A stretch of 35,000 bases of DNA from Gammaproteobacteria bacterium (GTDB lineage: Bacteria > Pseudomonadota > Gammaproteobacteria > Legionellales > Legionellaceae): NCBI GenBank assembly GCA_030147635.1, contig JASBUZ010000023.1, positions 1-35,000 on the forward strand, read 5' to 3'. Below the pieces are notes generated by a model that was given only the letters and a program-made list of their open reading frames with translations, was not told where the DNA came from and did not search any database. This document shows, piece after piece, positions 1 to 7,508 of this stretch. The first letter of the stretch is position 1. Each line of letters begins with the position of its first letter. Made by a program: the position numbers and the translations under genes.

Positions 1-57
1 TACCTGACCAAAGATAGCTTCTGACCATGCTGTAGCGTTCTGTATATCTAGGTTCAT
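1..57 (-). CDS. IS50/Tn5-like transposase, N-terminal 19 codons only
   Basis: The ATG at 57-55 opens a frame reading MNLDIQNATAWSEAIFGQV that continues beyond the window edge. Tn5 transposase begins with a DNA-binding segment containing A-x-W-A-K-S-V-F; here A-x-W-S-E-A-I-F keeps the same spacing. A GGAG ribosome binding site lies at 70-67 on the minus strand, nine bases before the ATG. The protein would bind the terminal repeats and cut and rejoin DNA through an RNase H-fold DDE domain, which is not visible here. The identification rests on few residues, but the matching terminal repeat supports it independently. Confidence 0.8.
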   Translation of the reverse strand, partial: MNLDIQNATAWSEAIFGQV

Positions 58-61
58 AGAG

Positions 62-89
62 TTGCACTCCAAATAAATTTGAAGTGCAA
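62..89 (-). promoter_or_regulatory. Hairpin covering the transposase ribosome binding site
   Basis: TTGCACT (62-68) and AGTGCAA (83-89) form a perfect 7-bp inverted repeat with a 14-base loop. On the minus-strand transcript the 3' arm contains part of the GGAG ribosome binding site (70-67). Known for IS10 and IS50: transcripts reading in from outside fold such hairpins and are poorly translated, while the element's own promoter starts inside and avoids the block. A Dam site GATC lies at 93-96, just upstream. Function here is inferred from position. Confidence 0.55.
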
Positions 90-116
90 TTTGATCATGC
101 CTTTAATGCATATGCA

Positions 117-135
117 AGATGTGTAGAAGATTCAG
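117..135 (+). repeat. Terminal inverted repeat of the IS50-like element
   Basis: The 19-bp end differs from the Tn5 mosaic end at positions 10, 15 and 16 only. Read inward on the minus strand it contains TTCTACACA, one base from the DnaA-box-like TTATACACA found in the IS50 outside end. The partner end is outside the window. Confidence 0.8.
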
Positions 136-171
136 GCATGAGGCGGGGCTATGTGTCGCCGCGACGCCTTG

Positions 172-1182
172 TTAATCCATTAGTTTATGTGGCAAGCTTT
201 CATGGCGTCCTGCAGGGGTCACTTGCACATAGTTCAACTTACGTTGTAACTCACTGATGCTGTCAGCACCTGCGTAGGTTAGACCTGAGCGCAGCCCACC
301 AATGACATCTGCAATAATGGCTTCTTCACTTTCGTGGTAAGGAACTTCAGTAGAAACTCCTTCAGCAGTTTTCCACTCATGCATTTGGCCAAGGAAGTTT
401 TCTTGGGCTTCACGAGAGGCCATGCCGCGGTAGCGTTTAACTTTTGTGCCATCTTCTTTGGTAATTACTTCTCCAGGTGTGGGCCCTGTGCCTGCGAGCA
501 TGCCACCAATCATGACGAAATCTGCGCCAAAGGCGAGGGCTTTGACGATATCCCCTGAAGTTCGCAAGCCACCATCGGCCACAATTGAGCGATCTGCTCG
601 AGCACAGTCTTGGATACAGCTAAGCATAGGTACCCCAAAGCCTGTTTTTACACGAGTACTACAAACAGAGCCACCGCCAATGCCGGCTTTGATGATGTCA
701 GCTCCACAAGAAGCAAGGTAGTCAGCACCTGCATAGGTTGCGACGTTTCCAGCCATAATGCAGCGTTCTCCAAGCAGTTTGCGGAGTTTTTTCAGTGTTT
801 TCCCAACATACTTTGCATGAGCATGTGCGACATCGACACAAAAGAAGTCGGCACCTGCATCGCGAAGTGCTTCAGCACGCTCAAGTTCTGCCTCGGTACA
901 GCCAATAGAAACGAAGGCTTGACCGTTACATGCTTTAAATTGTTTGATGTTATCTTCAATACTTAAGAAGCGATGCAACACACCAATACCACCCTTTTCA
1001 TGCATGAAGTTTGCCATACCACTTTCGGTGATGGTGTCCATGTTTGAGCTCATCACGGGTAACGTTAAGCTTAATTTTTCTAGGCGGTCCTTGTTGCTGA
1101 TATCAACAACTCGACGCGATTCATGGTGGTTATATGCTGGGATAAGCAGCACGTCATCATAGGTTAGGGCAAGAATAGACAT
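172..1182 (-). CDS. guaC: GMP reductase (IMPDH/GMPR family, no CBS domains)
   Basis: The 336-residue protein is a single TIM barrel of the IMP dehydrogenase/GMP reductase family. It opens with LTYDDVLLIPAY, carries the catalytic-cysteine loop GIGGGSVCSTR near residue 170, and the phosphate-binding DGG and GGMLAG segments. It lacks the CBS pair found in most IMP dehydrogenases and has GMPR length. The segment AEGVSTEVPY and the TYAGA near the C-terminus resemble GMP reductase (EGKTVEVPF, TYVGA) more than the IMPDH Arg-Tyr flap. GMP reductase converts GMP to IMP and ammonia with NADPH in purine salvage. The final AGRHES is IMPDH-like, so a CBS-less IMP dehydrogenase is not excluded. It lies 25 bases behind phoH, probably in the same transcript. 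AAGG precedes the ATG by about nine bases. Confidence 0.75.
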   Translation of the reverse strand: MSILALTYDDVLLIPAYNHHESRRVVDISNKDRLEKLSLTLPVMSSNMDTITESGMANFMHEKGGIGVLHRFLSIEDNIKQFKACNGQAFVSIGCTEAELERAEALRDAGADFFCVDVAHAHAKYVGKTLKKLRKLLGERCIMAGNVATYAGADYLASCGADIIKAGIGGGSVCSTRVKTGFGVPMLSCIQDCARADRSIVADGGLRTSGDIVKALAFGADFVMIGGMLAGTGPTPGEVITKEDGTKVKRYRGMASREAQENFLGQMHEWKTAEGVSTEVPYHESEEAIIADVIGGLRSGLTYAGADSISELQRKLNYVQVTPAGRHESLPHKLMD

Positions 1183-1207
1183 AATTTACCTTGGTTTAAA
1201 ACACGTA

Positions 1208-2614
1208 CTATAAATGCTCGGCAGCATAATGTGCAAGCCTTGAGCGTTCTCCGCGCGTTAAAGTCATGTGCGCACTATGCTCCCAGTGCTTGAAATGATC
1301 CACAGCAAAGGTGAGCCCCGAGGTGGTTTCGCTGAGATACGGGGTATCAATTTGCTTGATATCTCCAAGGCAGACGATTTTACTACCAGGACCTGCACGC
1401 GTGATTAAGGTTTTAATCTGCTTGGAGGTAAGGTTTTGTGCCTCATCGATAATAATAAAGCGATTTAAGAAAGTACGCCCTCGCATGTAGTTTAGGGAGC
1501 GAATCTTGATTCGGTTTTGTAGTAAGTCTTGTGTTGCACTTTGCCCGAAGCGCCCACCTTCTTGCTCATTATGTAAAACCTCAAGGTTATCCATGAGAGC
1601 GCCCATCCAAGGCGTCATTTTTTCTTCTTCGGTGCCAGGTAAGAAGCCAATGTCTTCCCCCACCGGAATGGTGACACGGGTCATGATGATTTCGCTGTAG
1701 CGGCCCTGATCGAGCACTTGAGTCAGGCCTGCGGCGACTGTAAGTAAGGTTTTACCGGTGCCTGCTGAACCTTGTAGAGTCACAAAGTCAATATTGGGAT
1801 CCAATAAGAGGTTTAGTGCAAAGTTTTGTTCGTTGTTTCTAGCAGTAATGCCCCAGACAGCATGTTTCTCTTGGGTATAGTCACGCGCCATCTCAACGAT
1901 TGCAACTTCGGCCTCTTCGTGCTTGCGGACTACGGCTTGGAACTGCTTATCGTTGGTTGTGAGACAGTCGTTTGGGTTCCAGTGCTTCGTGAGCGGTCCT
2001 TTAATTTGGTAGAACGTGCGTCCATCTTCTTTCCAGGCGTTCATGTCTTTGGCATGTGTATCCCAGAAGTCGTCACTGAGCTTGTGAAGACCACTGTGAA
2101 GCAAGTTGACATCATCTAGCACTTGGTCATTGTGGTAGTCTTCTGCAGCAATGCCTAAAATTCCTGCTTTGATACGCAAGTTAATGTCTTTAGAGACAAT
2201 AATAATTTGCTGGTTGGCATGTTTTTTTTGTAGCCCTAGTGCAATACCTAGTAAGGTATTATCGACATTATGTCCTGGTAGAGATTGGGGTAGAATTTGC
2301 TCGACATCGTCTGTTTGGAAAAACAGGCGGCCAGAGCGCTTGGTGGTGTCAGGGCTTAAGGCACCTGTGAGTGGTAATCCTTGGCTTAAGGTCTTATGGG
2401 TTGCATTGGTCATGAGCTCAACTAACATCCTGTTGGTCTGACGGACATTTCGTGCCACTTCAGAAAGTCCAGTTTTATGTTGATCTAATTCTTCAAGGAC
2501 AACCATTGCCAGATAAACGTCATGTTCATCAAAGTGGTAAATGGCAGTTGGATCATGCATTAAGATGTTGGTATCGAGAATAAAAAGCTTGGTGCGGTTT
2601 GTTTCAGCGGTCAT
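1208..2614 (-). CDS. PhoH-like protein with N-terminal PIN domain (PhoH2 type)
   Basis: The 468-residue protein has two domains. The N-terminal PIN nuclease domain (about 8-150) starts FILDTNILMHDP and keeps the first conserved Asp. The C-terminal PhoH ATPase (about 240-460) has Walker A GSAGTGKTLL and Walker B IIIDEAQNLT. Proteins with this PIN-PhoH order have been described as ATP-dependent RNA unwinding and cutting enzymes (PhoH2, YlaK). The cellular role in gammaproteobacteria is not settled. It is the first gene of a minus-strand pair with the GMP reductase and is divergent from smpB. GAG lies eight bases before the ATG; a nearer AGGA is too close to act. The family call is secure, the substrate is not. 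Confidence 0.88.
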   Translation of the reverse strand: MTAETNRTKLFILDTNILMHDPTAIYHFDEHDVYLAMVVLEELDQHKTGLSEVARNVRQTNRMLVELMTNATHKTLSQGLPLTGALSPDTTKRSGRLFFQTDDVEQILPQSLPGHNVDNTLLGIALGLQKKHANQQIIIVSKDINLRIKAGILGIAAEDYHNDQVLDDVNLLHSGLHKLSDDFWDTHAKDMNAWKEDGRTFYQIKGPLTKHWNPNDCLTTNDKQFQAVVRKHEEAEVAIVEMARDYTQEKHAVWGITARNNEQNFALNLLLDPNIDFVTLQGSAGTGKTLLTVAAGLTQVLDQGRYSEIIMTRVTIPVGEDIGFLPGTEEEKMTPWMGALMDNLEVLHNEQEGGRFGQSATQDLLQNRIKIRSLNYMRGRTFLNRFIIIDEAQNLTSKQIKTLITRAGPGSKIVCLGDIKQIDTPYLSETTSGLTFAVDHFKHWEHSAHMTLTRGERSRLAHYAAEHL

Positions 2615-2741
2615 ATCCTAGTCTCACTGAGGTTAGTTAAGCTTGAAACCTTATTGTGCGGGGGCGAGTTTGTGGCGTCAAGCATCATCGCATGCTATTG
2701 TTGTTGAATTTTTGTGTGTTGCGGCGTAGAAGAGAGAAACA

Positions 2742-3209
2742 ATGAGCGGTTCGTCAAAAAACAGTGCGACAATCGTAACCAATCGAAAGGCACGGTTTGA
2801 ATATTTTATTGAAGAAGACTTTGAAGCAGGACTTGTCCTTGAGGGCTGGGAAGTCAAAAGTCTTCGTGCTGGAAAGGTGAATGTGTCGGATGCGCACGTG
2901 ATTTTAAAGCGAGGTGAGGCGTGGCTTTTAGGGATGCAAATTCAGCCACTGCCAACCGTTTCTGCACATATCACACCCGATGTGACAAGAACACGTAAAT
3001 TATTGTTTCATCGTAGAGAATTAGCACGCTTGCTTGGGTATATTGAGCGACAAGGTTACACGATGGTGCCTTTATCTCTTTATTGGAAGCGAAATAAGGT
3101 CAAGGTTAAAGTGGCGCTTGCCAAGGGTAAAAAAACGCGAGACAAGCGTGAAACCACAAAAGATCGAGATTGGCAGCGTGATCGAGCACGACTCATGAAG
3201 CGCAATTAA
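2742..3209 (+). CDS. smpB: SsrA (tmRNA)-binding protein SmpB
   Basis: The 155-residue protein matches SmpB along its length: early [26 protein letters not shown] near residue 38, and a basic C-terminal tail ([11 protein letters not shown], then RDRARLMK) that occupies the mRNA channel of stalled ribosomes. SmpB delivers tmRNA to stalled ribosomes for trans-translation, tagging the nascent chain and releasing the ribosome. Length is usual for the family. AGAGAG lies just upstream of the ATG. The gene is divergent from phoH across 127 bases, where I see no convincing promoter pair. The tmRNA gene itself is not in the window. Confidence 0.97.
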   Translation: MSGSSKNSATIVTNRKARFEYFIEEDFEAGLVLEGWEVKSLRAGKVNVSDAHVILKRGEAWLLGMQIQPLPTVSAHITPDVTRTRKLLFHRRELARLLGYIERQGYTMVPLSLYWKRNKVKVKVALAKGKKTRDKRETTKDRDWQRDRARLMKRN

Positions 3210-3218
3210 CTTTGTTTG

Positions 3219-3280
3219 CCTACTTGCCGTGGCTTGTCCACGGCATCCATGGGTCCCGCGGATAAACCGCGGGACGTAGG
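3219..3280. repeat. Bipartite palindromic repeat, copy 1
   Basis: Two perfect hairpins sit side by side: GCCGTGG / CCACGGC (3226-3232, 3238-3244) and GTCCCGCGG / CCGCGGGAC (3253-3261, 3267-3275). CCTAC (3219-3223) and GTAGG (3276-3280) frame them. A second copy with the same architecture lies at 29781-29842. Neither stem is followed by a T run, so this is not a standard terminator, though it could pause or protect transcripts between smpB and glmS. Confidence 0.85.
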
Positions 3281-3323
3281 GGGGGTGAAGTAATAGGGAC
3301 TAGAACAGTTTAGGAGAGAAAAA

Positions 3324-5141
3324 ATGTGCGGAATAATTGGGGCAACTTCAAAGCGTAATATCACACAAGTGTTGCTCGAAGGCTTACGACGTTTAGAGTA
3401 TCGGGGGTATGACTCTGCTGGTATGGCCGTGCTTAAATCTGACGGAGATTTAGAGCGGGTTCGTATCATGGGAAAAGTGCAGGTCCTTGCTGATGCTATG
3501 CTTGAAGTAGGACTCAGTGGGAGTACCGGGATTGCGCATACGCGCTGGGCAACCCATGGTAAGCCATGTGAGAAAAATGCACATCCTCATTTGTCATCAG
3601 ATGAAGTTGCAGTGGTGCATAATGGCATTATTGAAAACCACGATATGTTGCGAAAAGAGTTGAGCGAAGCAGGTTACACTTTTTTATCTGATACAGATAC
3701 AGAAGTGATTGCACACCTAATTCATCATCATTACGCAAAGAGCCCATCTTTACTCTTAGCTGTTCAAGCTGCTGCTGCTCAAATGCAAGGGGCTTTTTCG
3801 TTGGCGGTTTTGCATCAGTCTTATCCTGATGAGCTAGTTGCTTTTCGTAAAGGCAGCCCGCTTGTGATTGGCCTCGGCGTGGATGAGCAATTTGTCGCCT
3901 CTGATGCGCTAGCACTCAGAGGATTTGCACAATCTTTGATTTATTTGGACGAGGGTGATAGTGCTCGTGTGACGCCATCTAAGGTTGAGTTGTTTGATGC
4001 CTACAATGAAGCAGTTGCACGTGAAGCACAACCGATGCTGGAAGGTGCTTACACCGTGAGCAAGGGAGCTTATCGTCACTTTATGATGAAAGAAATTTTT
4101 GAGCAGCCACAAGTTTTAGCAGATACACTCGAAGGCCGTCTTGCAAGTCTTCAAGTGTTGCGGGCAAGTTTTGGTGAAGATGCGCTTAAGATGTTTGATC
4201 AAGTCAAGCAAGTGCAAATCGTTGCCTGCGGGACCAGTTATCATGCAGGGGTTGTGGCGAAGTATTGGCTAGAGTCTTTGGCTCAAATTCCAACTCAAGT
4301 CGAAATAGCCAGTGAATATCGTTATCGAGATGTGGTGGTGCAGGATGACACGCTCTTTATTACCGTTTCTCAATCTGGTGAAACGGCAGATACCTTAGCA
4401 GCGCTGCACAAAGCGAAGAAAATGAGCTATTTAGCAAGCTTTGCCATTTGTAACGTTGCGGCAAGTGAGTTGGTGCGAGCCTCCGATCACGTTTGTTTGA
4501 CGCGTGCAGGGGTTGAGGTCGGCGTTGCCTCAACCAAAGCATTTACCACGCAACTTGCGGCATTCCTCATGCTTGCCATTGCATTGTGTCCAGACGAAAT
4601 GCGTGCTGGTGAAGTGCTTGAGGAATTAAGACATTTACCCCGAAAATGCGAAGAAGTGTTAGCTATTGATGCGCAAATCAAAGCACTGACGCCTCTTTTT
4701 GTGAATAAAGAACATGCTCTGTTTTTAGGTCGAGGCGTGCATTACCCGATTGCACTTGAGGGGGCGCTTAAACTTAAAGAAATTTCCTATATTCATGCAG
4801 AAGCGTATCCCGCGGGAGAGTTAAAGCATGGGCCGCTTGCGCTTGTTGATGAAGAAATGCCAGTCATTGCAGTGGCTCCCAATGATGCATTGCTTGAAAA
4901 AGTAAAATCTAACTTGCATGAAGTGAGTGCGCGAGGTGGGCAGTTGGTGGTGTTTGCTGACGCATCTGGTAAGTGGACTGAGAACGGCGCAAAAATGATA
5001 GAAGTGCCAAACTGTGGGGATTGGATAGCGCCAATCATTTATACTTTGCCACTGCAGTTGCTTGCGTACCATGTTTCTGTTGCGAAAGGAACAGATGTCG
5101 ATCAGCCCCGTAATTTGGCGAAATCCGTCACAGTCGAGTAG
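3324..5141 (+). CDS. glmS: Glutamine-fructose-6-phosphate aminotransferase (isomerizing)
   Basis: GlmS makes glucosamine-6-phosphate from fructose-6-phosphate and glutamine, the entry step to peptidoglycan and LPS amino sugars. The 605 residues match family length. The N-terminal glutaminase domain begins MCGIIG, where Cys2 becomes the catalytic N-terminal nucleophile, followed by TRWATHGKP and HNGIIENH. Two SIS sugar-isomerase domains follow, with SQSGETADT near residue 350 and the C-terminal DQPRNLAKSVTVE. AGGAGAG precedes the ATG. It starts 114 bases after smpB, across the palindromic repeat, and is followed within 28 bases by the Tex-like gene. No glmS ribozyme is evident, as expected outside Firmicutes. 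Confidence 0.98.
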   Translation: MCGIIGATSKRNITQVLLEGLRRLEYRGYDSAGMAVLKSDGDLERVRIMGKVQVLADAMLEVGLSGSTGIAHTRWATHGKPCEKNAHPHLSSDEVAVVHNGIIENHDMLRKELSEAGYTFLSDTDTEVIAHLIHHHYAKSPSLLLAVQAAAAQMQGAFSLAVLHQSYPDELVAFRKGSPLVIGLGVDEQFVASDALALRGFAQSLIYLDEGDSARVTPSKVELFDAYNEAVAREAQPMLEGAYTVSKGAYRHFMMKEIFEQPQVLADTLEGRLASLQVLRASFGEDALKMFDQVKQVQIVACGTSYHAGVVAKYWLESLAQIPTQVEIASEYRYRDVVVQDDTLFITVSQSGETADTLAALHKAKKMSYLASFAICNVAASELVRASDHVCLTRAGVEVGVASTKAFTTQLAAFLMLAIALCPDEMRAGEVLEELRHLPRKCEEVLAIDAQIKALTPLFVNKEHALFLGRGVHYPIALEGALKLKEISYIHAEAYPAGELKHGPLALVDEEMPVIAVAPNDALLEKVKSNLHEVSARGGQLVVFADASGKWTENGAKMIEVPNCGDWIAPIIYTLPLQLLAYHVSVAKGTDVDQPRNLAKSVTVE

Positions 5142-5169
5142 AATACAGCTTTTTTTTGAGGTATGCGTC

Positions 5170-7125
5170 ATGATGGAAGAGATAGGGCAAGTGGTCGCCG
5201 ATGTGGCGGCACGCTTTCGCCTAAGTCGCTCGCAAGTGGAAGTGGCTGTTGATTTACTGAAGCAAGGAGAGAGCGTTCCATTTATTGTACGCTATCAAAA
5301 GTTAAAAACTGGAGGCATGAAGAAAACGCCTTTGCGTCAGCTTCGCCGCCACCTGGATATAGAAAAAGCTCATAAAGCACGCCTGACTCGCAAGCTTGAG
5401 CATGAAGCTGCCCTGAAAGCGAAGCAGCCTGAAAAGCCGCTTCATGTTGAGCAGCTTTTAATGCGAGAAATAGAAGAAAATGGCAGCATATTTAAGCACC
5501 TTCGTGACAAATTATGGGAAGAAGGCGTTTTGTCTTCAGTGGTGCTTCCCGAAAAAAAAGTCAGCAAAAAATCCAAAAAGCCCAAAAGAAGGTCGAGTCA
5601 AGTGCAGTGGGCAGAGTATGCTTTTGACCGAGTTCTGCTACAAAACATACCTGCTCGTAAGTTGCATATGCTGTTGCGTGGTCGCCGAGAACAAGCCTTG
5701 TCGTTGCACATTGCTTTTTCAGAGCCACGTTATGGCGAAGAGTACCTAGCCTCTAAGTTTCCGAAAGGACCGGCCCCAGTGCTGCAAACGCTTTGGCAAA
5801 AAAAGATTTTCCCGATGCTTGAAGTGGAGTTATTAGCACAGCTTAAAAACCGCTCAGATGATGAAATGATTCATGGGCTTTCAAAGCAATTGCAGGGGCT
5901 TTTATTAGGTACCCAATCTCCTCAGGGTGTCGTAATGGGCTTATTTTCTGAAGGTGTGACCACCGGAATTGCGGTTGTCGATGAGAAGGGTTTGTTGCTG
6001 GATGCATGTAGTATATTTCCTTTAGCACCAGAGTTTCGCTGGCATGATGCCATCACTACCCTTGCAAAATATATTGCGCGTCATCAGGTGAGTTTGGTAG
6101 CTCTTGGTAATGGTACAAATTTAGCTGAGTTTAAACGGCTATTTGCAGGCGTTGTCGCACGTTATCCAGATATGCCATTTGATAGCTTCGCTGTGGATGA
6201 ATCTGGCTTGCCGAGTGGCGCATCTGCAGAGCAGGGTGCCGTCTCAATAGCAAGACGTTTCCAAGACCCCATGCTTGAACTTGCTCGAGTGCCAATCGAT
6301 AAGCTGCAGCTTGGAGAGCTGCAAGAAGAGGTGAACCCTAAGCGCTTGGTTATGTCTTTGGCTGGGGTGATGGAAGATGCCGTCAATGAAGTGGGCGTAG
6401 ATGTCAATACGGCACCTGATTTCCTATTAGCTTATGTCTCAGGATTTGATGCCGATTTTGCAAAGAAACTGGTTCAGTTTCGTGAAGTGCATGGTCCATT
6501 TGAGTCTCGAGAAGCCTTGAAAGCTGTGCCTGATATGAGTGATGAGCGTTTTCGGCAAGCCGCTGGATTTTTAAGGGTGTCTGGTGGCGCTAATCCACTT
6601 GATGCAACTCGTTTGCACCCAAATGATTACGCACGTTTAGATGAGTTAGACACACTACCTTCGGATGAGCAAGAGTTACTGACTAAGCAACGTGCTATTT
6701 GGAAAGATCCACGCCCTAAATTTAAAAAACCGCAGTTTGATGAGCAAATTGAGACGATTCGAGATTTGAAAGTGGGTATGAGTCTTGAGGGTGTAGTGAC
6801 TCGTATTAGTAGTTTTGGCGTATTTGTAGATGTAGGCATTCAGCCACTTGGGTTGGTGCATATTTCAGAGCTTGGGACACGTTTTGTGCGCACCCCGTAT
6901 GAGGTATTAAAGGTCGGAGATGTGGTACAAGTCCAGGTATTACAAGTGGATAGCAAAAAGCGACGAATTGCCTTTGGTATGAGGACCGAAGAAAAACCTT
7001 CTGAGTCGCTTGAGATATCTAAGAAAAAGCGTAAGAATAAAATAGTGAACGATAAGCCGACACCTGTTGTAATGAATACAGCGATGGCAGATGCGTTTGC
7101 CAAGTTAAAACGAGGGTTATCATGA
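5170..7125 (+). CDS. Shortened, divergent Tex-like S1 RNA-binding protein
   Basis: Tex proteins are nucleic-acid-binding transcription accessory factors. The C-terminal half is clearly Tex: a YqgF-like fold, helix-hairpin-helix (about 417-455, GFDADFAKKLVQFRE), and an S1 domain (about 534-605, GLVHISELGTRFV). The start at 5170 is chosen because GAGG at 5158-5161 lies eight bases upstream and the protein then begins like Tex; an earlier start would lie inside glmS. At 651 residues it is shorter than the usual ~770. The N-terminal part is compressed, with a Lys/Arg-rich stretch at about 130-143. The YqgF segment reads SEGVTTG where Tex usually has DPG-x-x-TG, so a conserved Asp is absent. It may be a paralogue or a degraded Tex. 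The ATGA overlap with yciA implies coupling. Confidence 0.8.
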   Translation: MMEEIGQVVADVAARFRLSRSQVEVAVDLLKQGESVPFIVRYQKLKTGGMKKTPLRQLRRHLDIEKAHKARLTRKLEHEAALKAKQPEKPLHVEQLLMREIEENGSIFKHLRDKLWEEGVLSSVVLPEKKVSKKSKKPKRRSSQVQWAEYAFDRVLLQNIPARKLHMLLRGRREQALSLHIAFSEPRYGEEYLASKFPKGPAPVLQTLWQKKIFPMLEVELLAQLKNRSDDEMIHGLSKQLQGLLLGTQSPQGVVMGLFSEGVTTGIAVVDEKGLLLDACSIFPLAPEFRWHDAITTLAKYIARHQVSLVALGNGTNLAEFKRLFAGVVARYPDMPFDSFAVDESGLPSGASAEQGAVSIARRFQDPMLELARVPIDKLQLGELQEEVNPKRLVMSLAGVMEDAVNEVGVDVNTAPDFLLAYVSGFDADFAKKLVQFREVHGPFESREALKAVPDMSDERFRQAAGFLRVSGGANPLDATRLHPNDYARLDELDTLPSDEQELLTKQRAIWKDPRPKFKKPQFDEQIETIRDLKVGMSLEGVVTRISSFGVFVDVGIQPLGLVHISELGTRFVRTPYEVLKVGDVVQVQVLQVDSKKRRIAFGMRTEEKPSESLEISKKKRKNKIVNDKPTPVVMNTAMADAFAKLKRGLS

Positions 7126-7508
7126 CCGATGAGCCACAAGGTGAGCTAGCGATTCAGACTTTGGCGATGCCAATGAACACCAATGCAAATGGTGATATTT
7201 TTGGAGGCTGGCTTGTGTCTCAGATGGATTTGGCCGCGGGTATTTTAGCGAAGCAGCGGTCAAAGGGGCGCGCTGCAACGGTTGCGATTGAGTCTATGAG
7301 CTTTTTGCAGCCCGTGCATGTTGGAGACATGGTGAGCTGCTACGTACAATTACTGCGCCAAGGCCGAACTTCTATGAAGATTAAAGTAGAAGTGTGGAGA
7401 GAAGTGTTAGCCACAAGCAAAAAATTACAAGTGACAGAAGGTATATTTACTTTTGTCGCAATTGATGAGGCAGGACGTCCCAGGGCACTTGAGAAGCAGG
7501 CCATATGA
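7122..7508 (+). CDS. yciA: YciA-like acyl-CoA thioesterase
   Basis: The 128-residue hot-dog-fold protein carries the YciA signature TLAMPMNTNANGDIFGGW, with the catalytic Asp in NGDIFGGW, followed by VAIESMSFLQPVHVGD. YciA hydrolyses acyl-CoA thioesters in the cytoplasm and acts as a hexamer. Length is normal to slightly short. The start overlaps the end of the Tex-like gene by four bases, and its own stop overlaps the next start by four (ATGA at 7505), so the three genes are probably translationally coupled. Confidence 0.93.
   Translation: MTDEPQGELAIQTLAMPMNTNANGDIFGGWLVSQMDLAAGILAKQRSKGRAATVAIESMSFLQPVHVGDMVSCYVQLLRQGRTSMKIKVEVWREVLATSKKLQVTEGIFTFVAIDEAGRPRALEKQAI

Larger units (their letters stand above)
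1..135 (-). mobile_element. Left-edge fragment of an IS50/Tn5-like (IS4 family) insertion sequence
   Basis: Seen: a minus-strand reading frame runs off the window edge with a start that resembles Tn5 transposase, and 117-135 reads AGATGTGTAGAAGATTCAG, which agrees with the Tn5 mosaic end AGATGTGTATAAGAGACAG at 16 of 19 positions. The transposase reads inward from that end, as in IS50. The element therefore ends at 135. Since Tn5-type elements duplicate 9 bp, the adjacent GCATGAGGC (136-144) would be one copy of the target duplication; the other copy lies outside the window. Whether the element is intact cannot be judged here. Confidence 0.85.

Noticed and set aside
154-169. GTCGC-C-GCGAC palindrome downstream of the GMP reductase as a terminator
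   Set aside because: A one-base loop cannot form a hairpin of that shape and there is no T run on the minus strand.
5062-5169. N-terminal extension of the Tex-like protein
   Set aside because: It lies inside glmS, has no ribosome binding site, and the Tex-like sequence begins only after 5170.
5142-5169. T-run after glmS as an intrinsic terminator
   Set aside because: Eight T occur but no stem precedes them, and the next gene's ribosome binding site follows at once.
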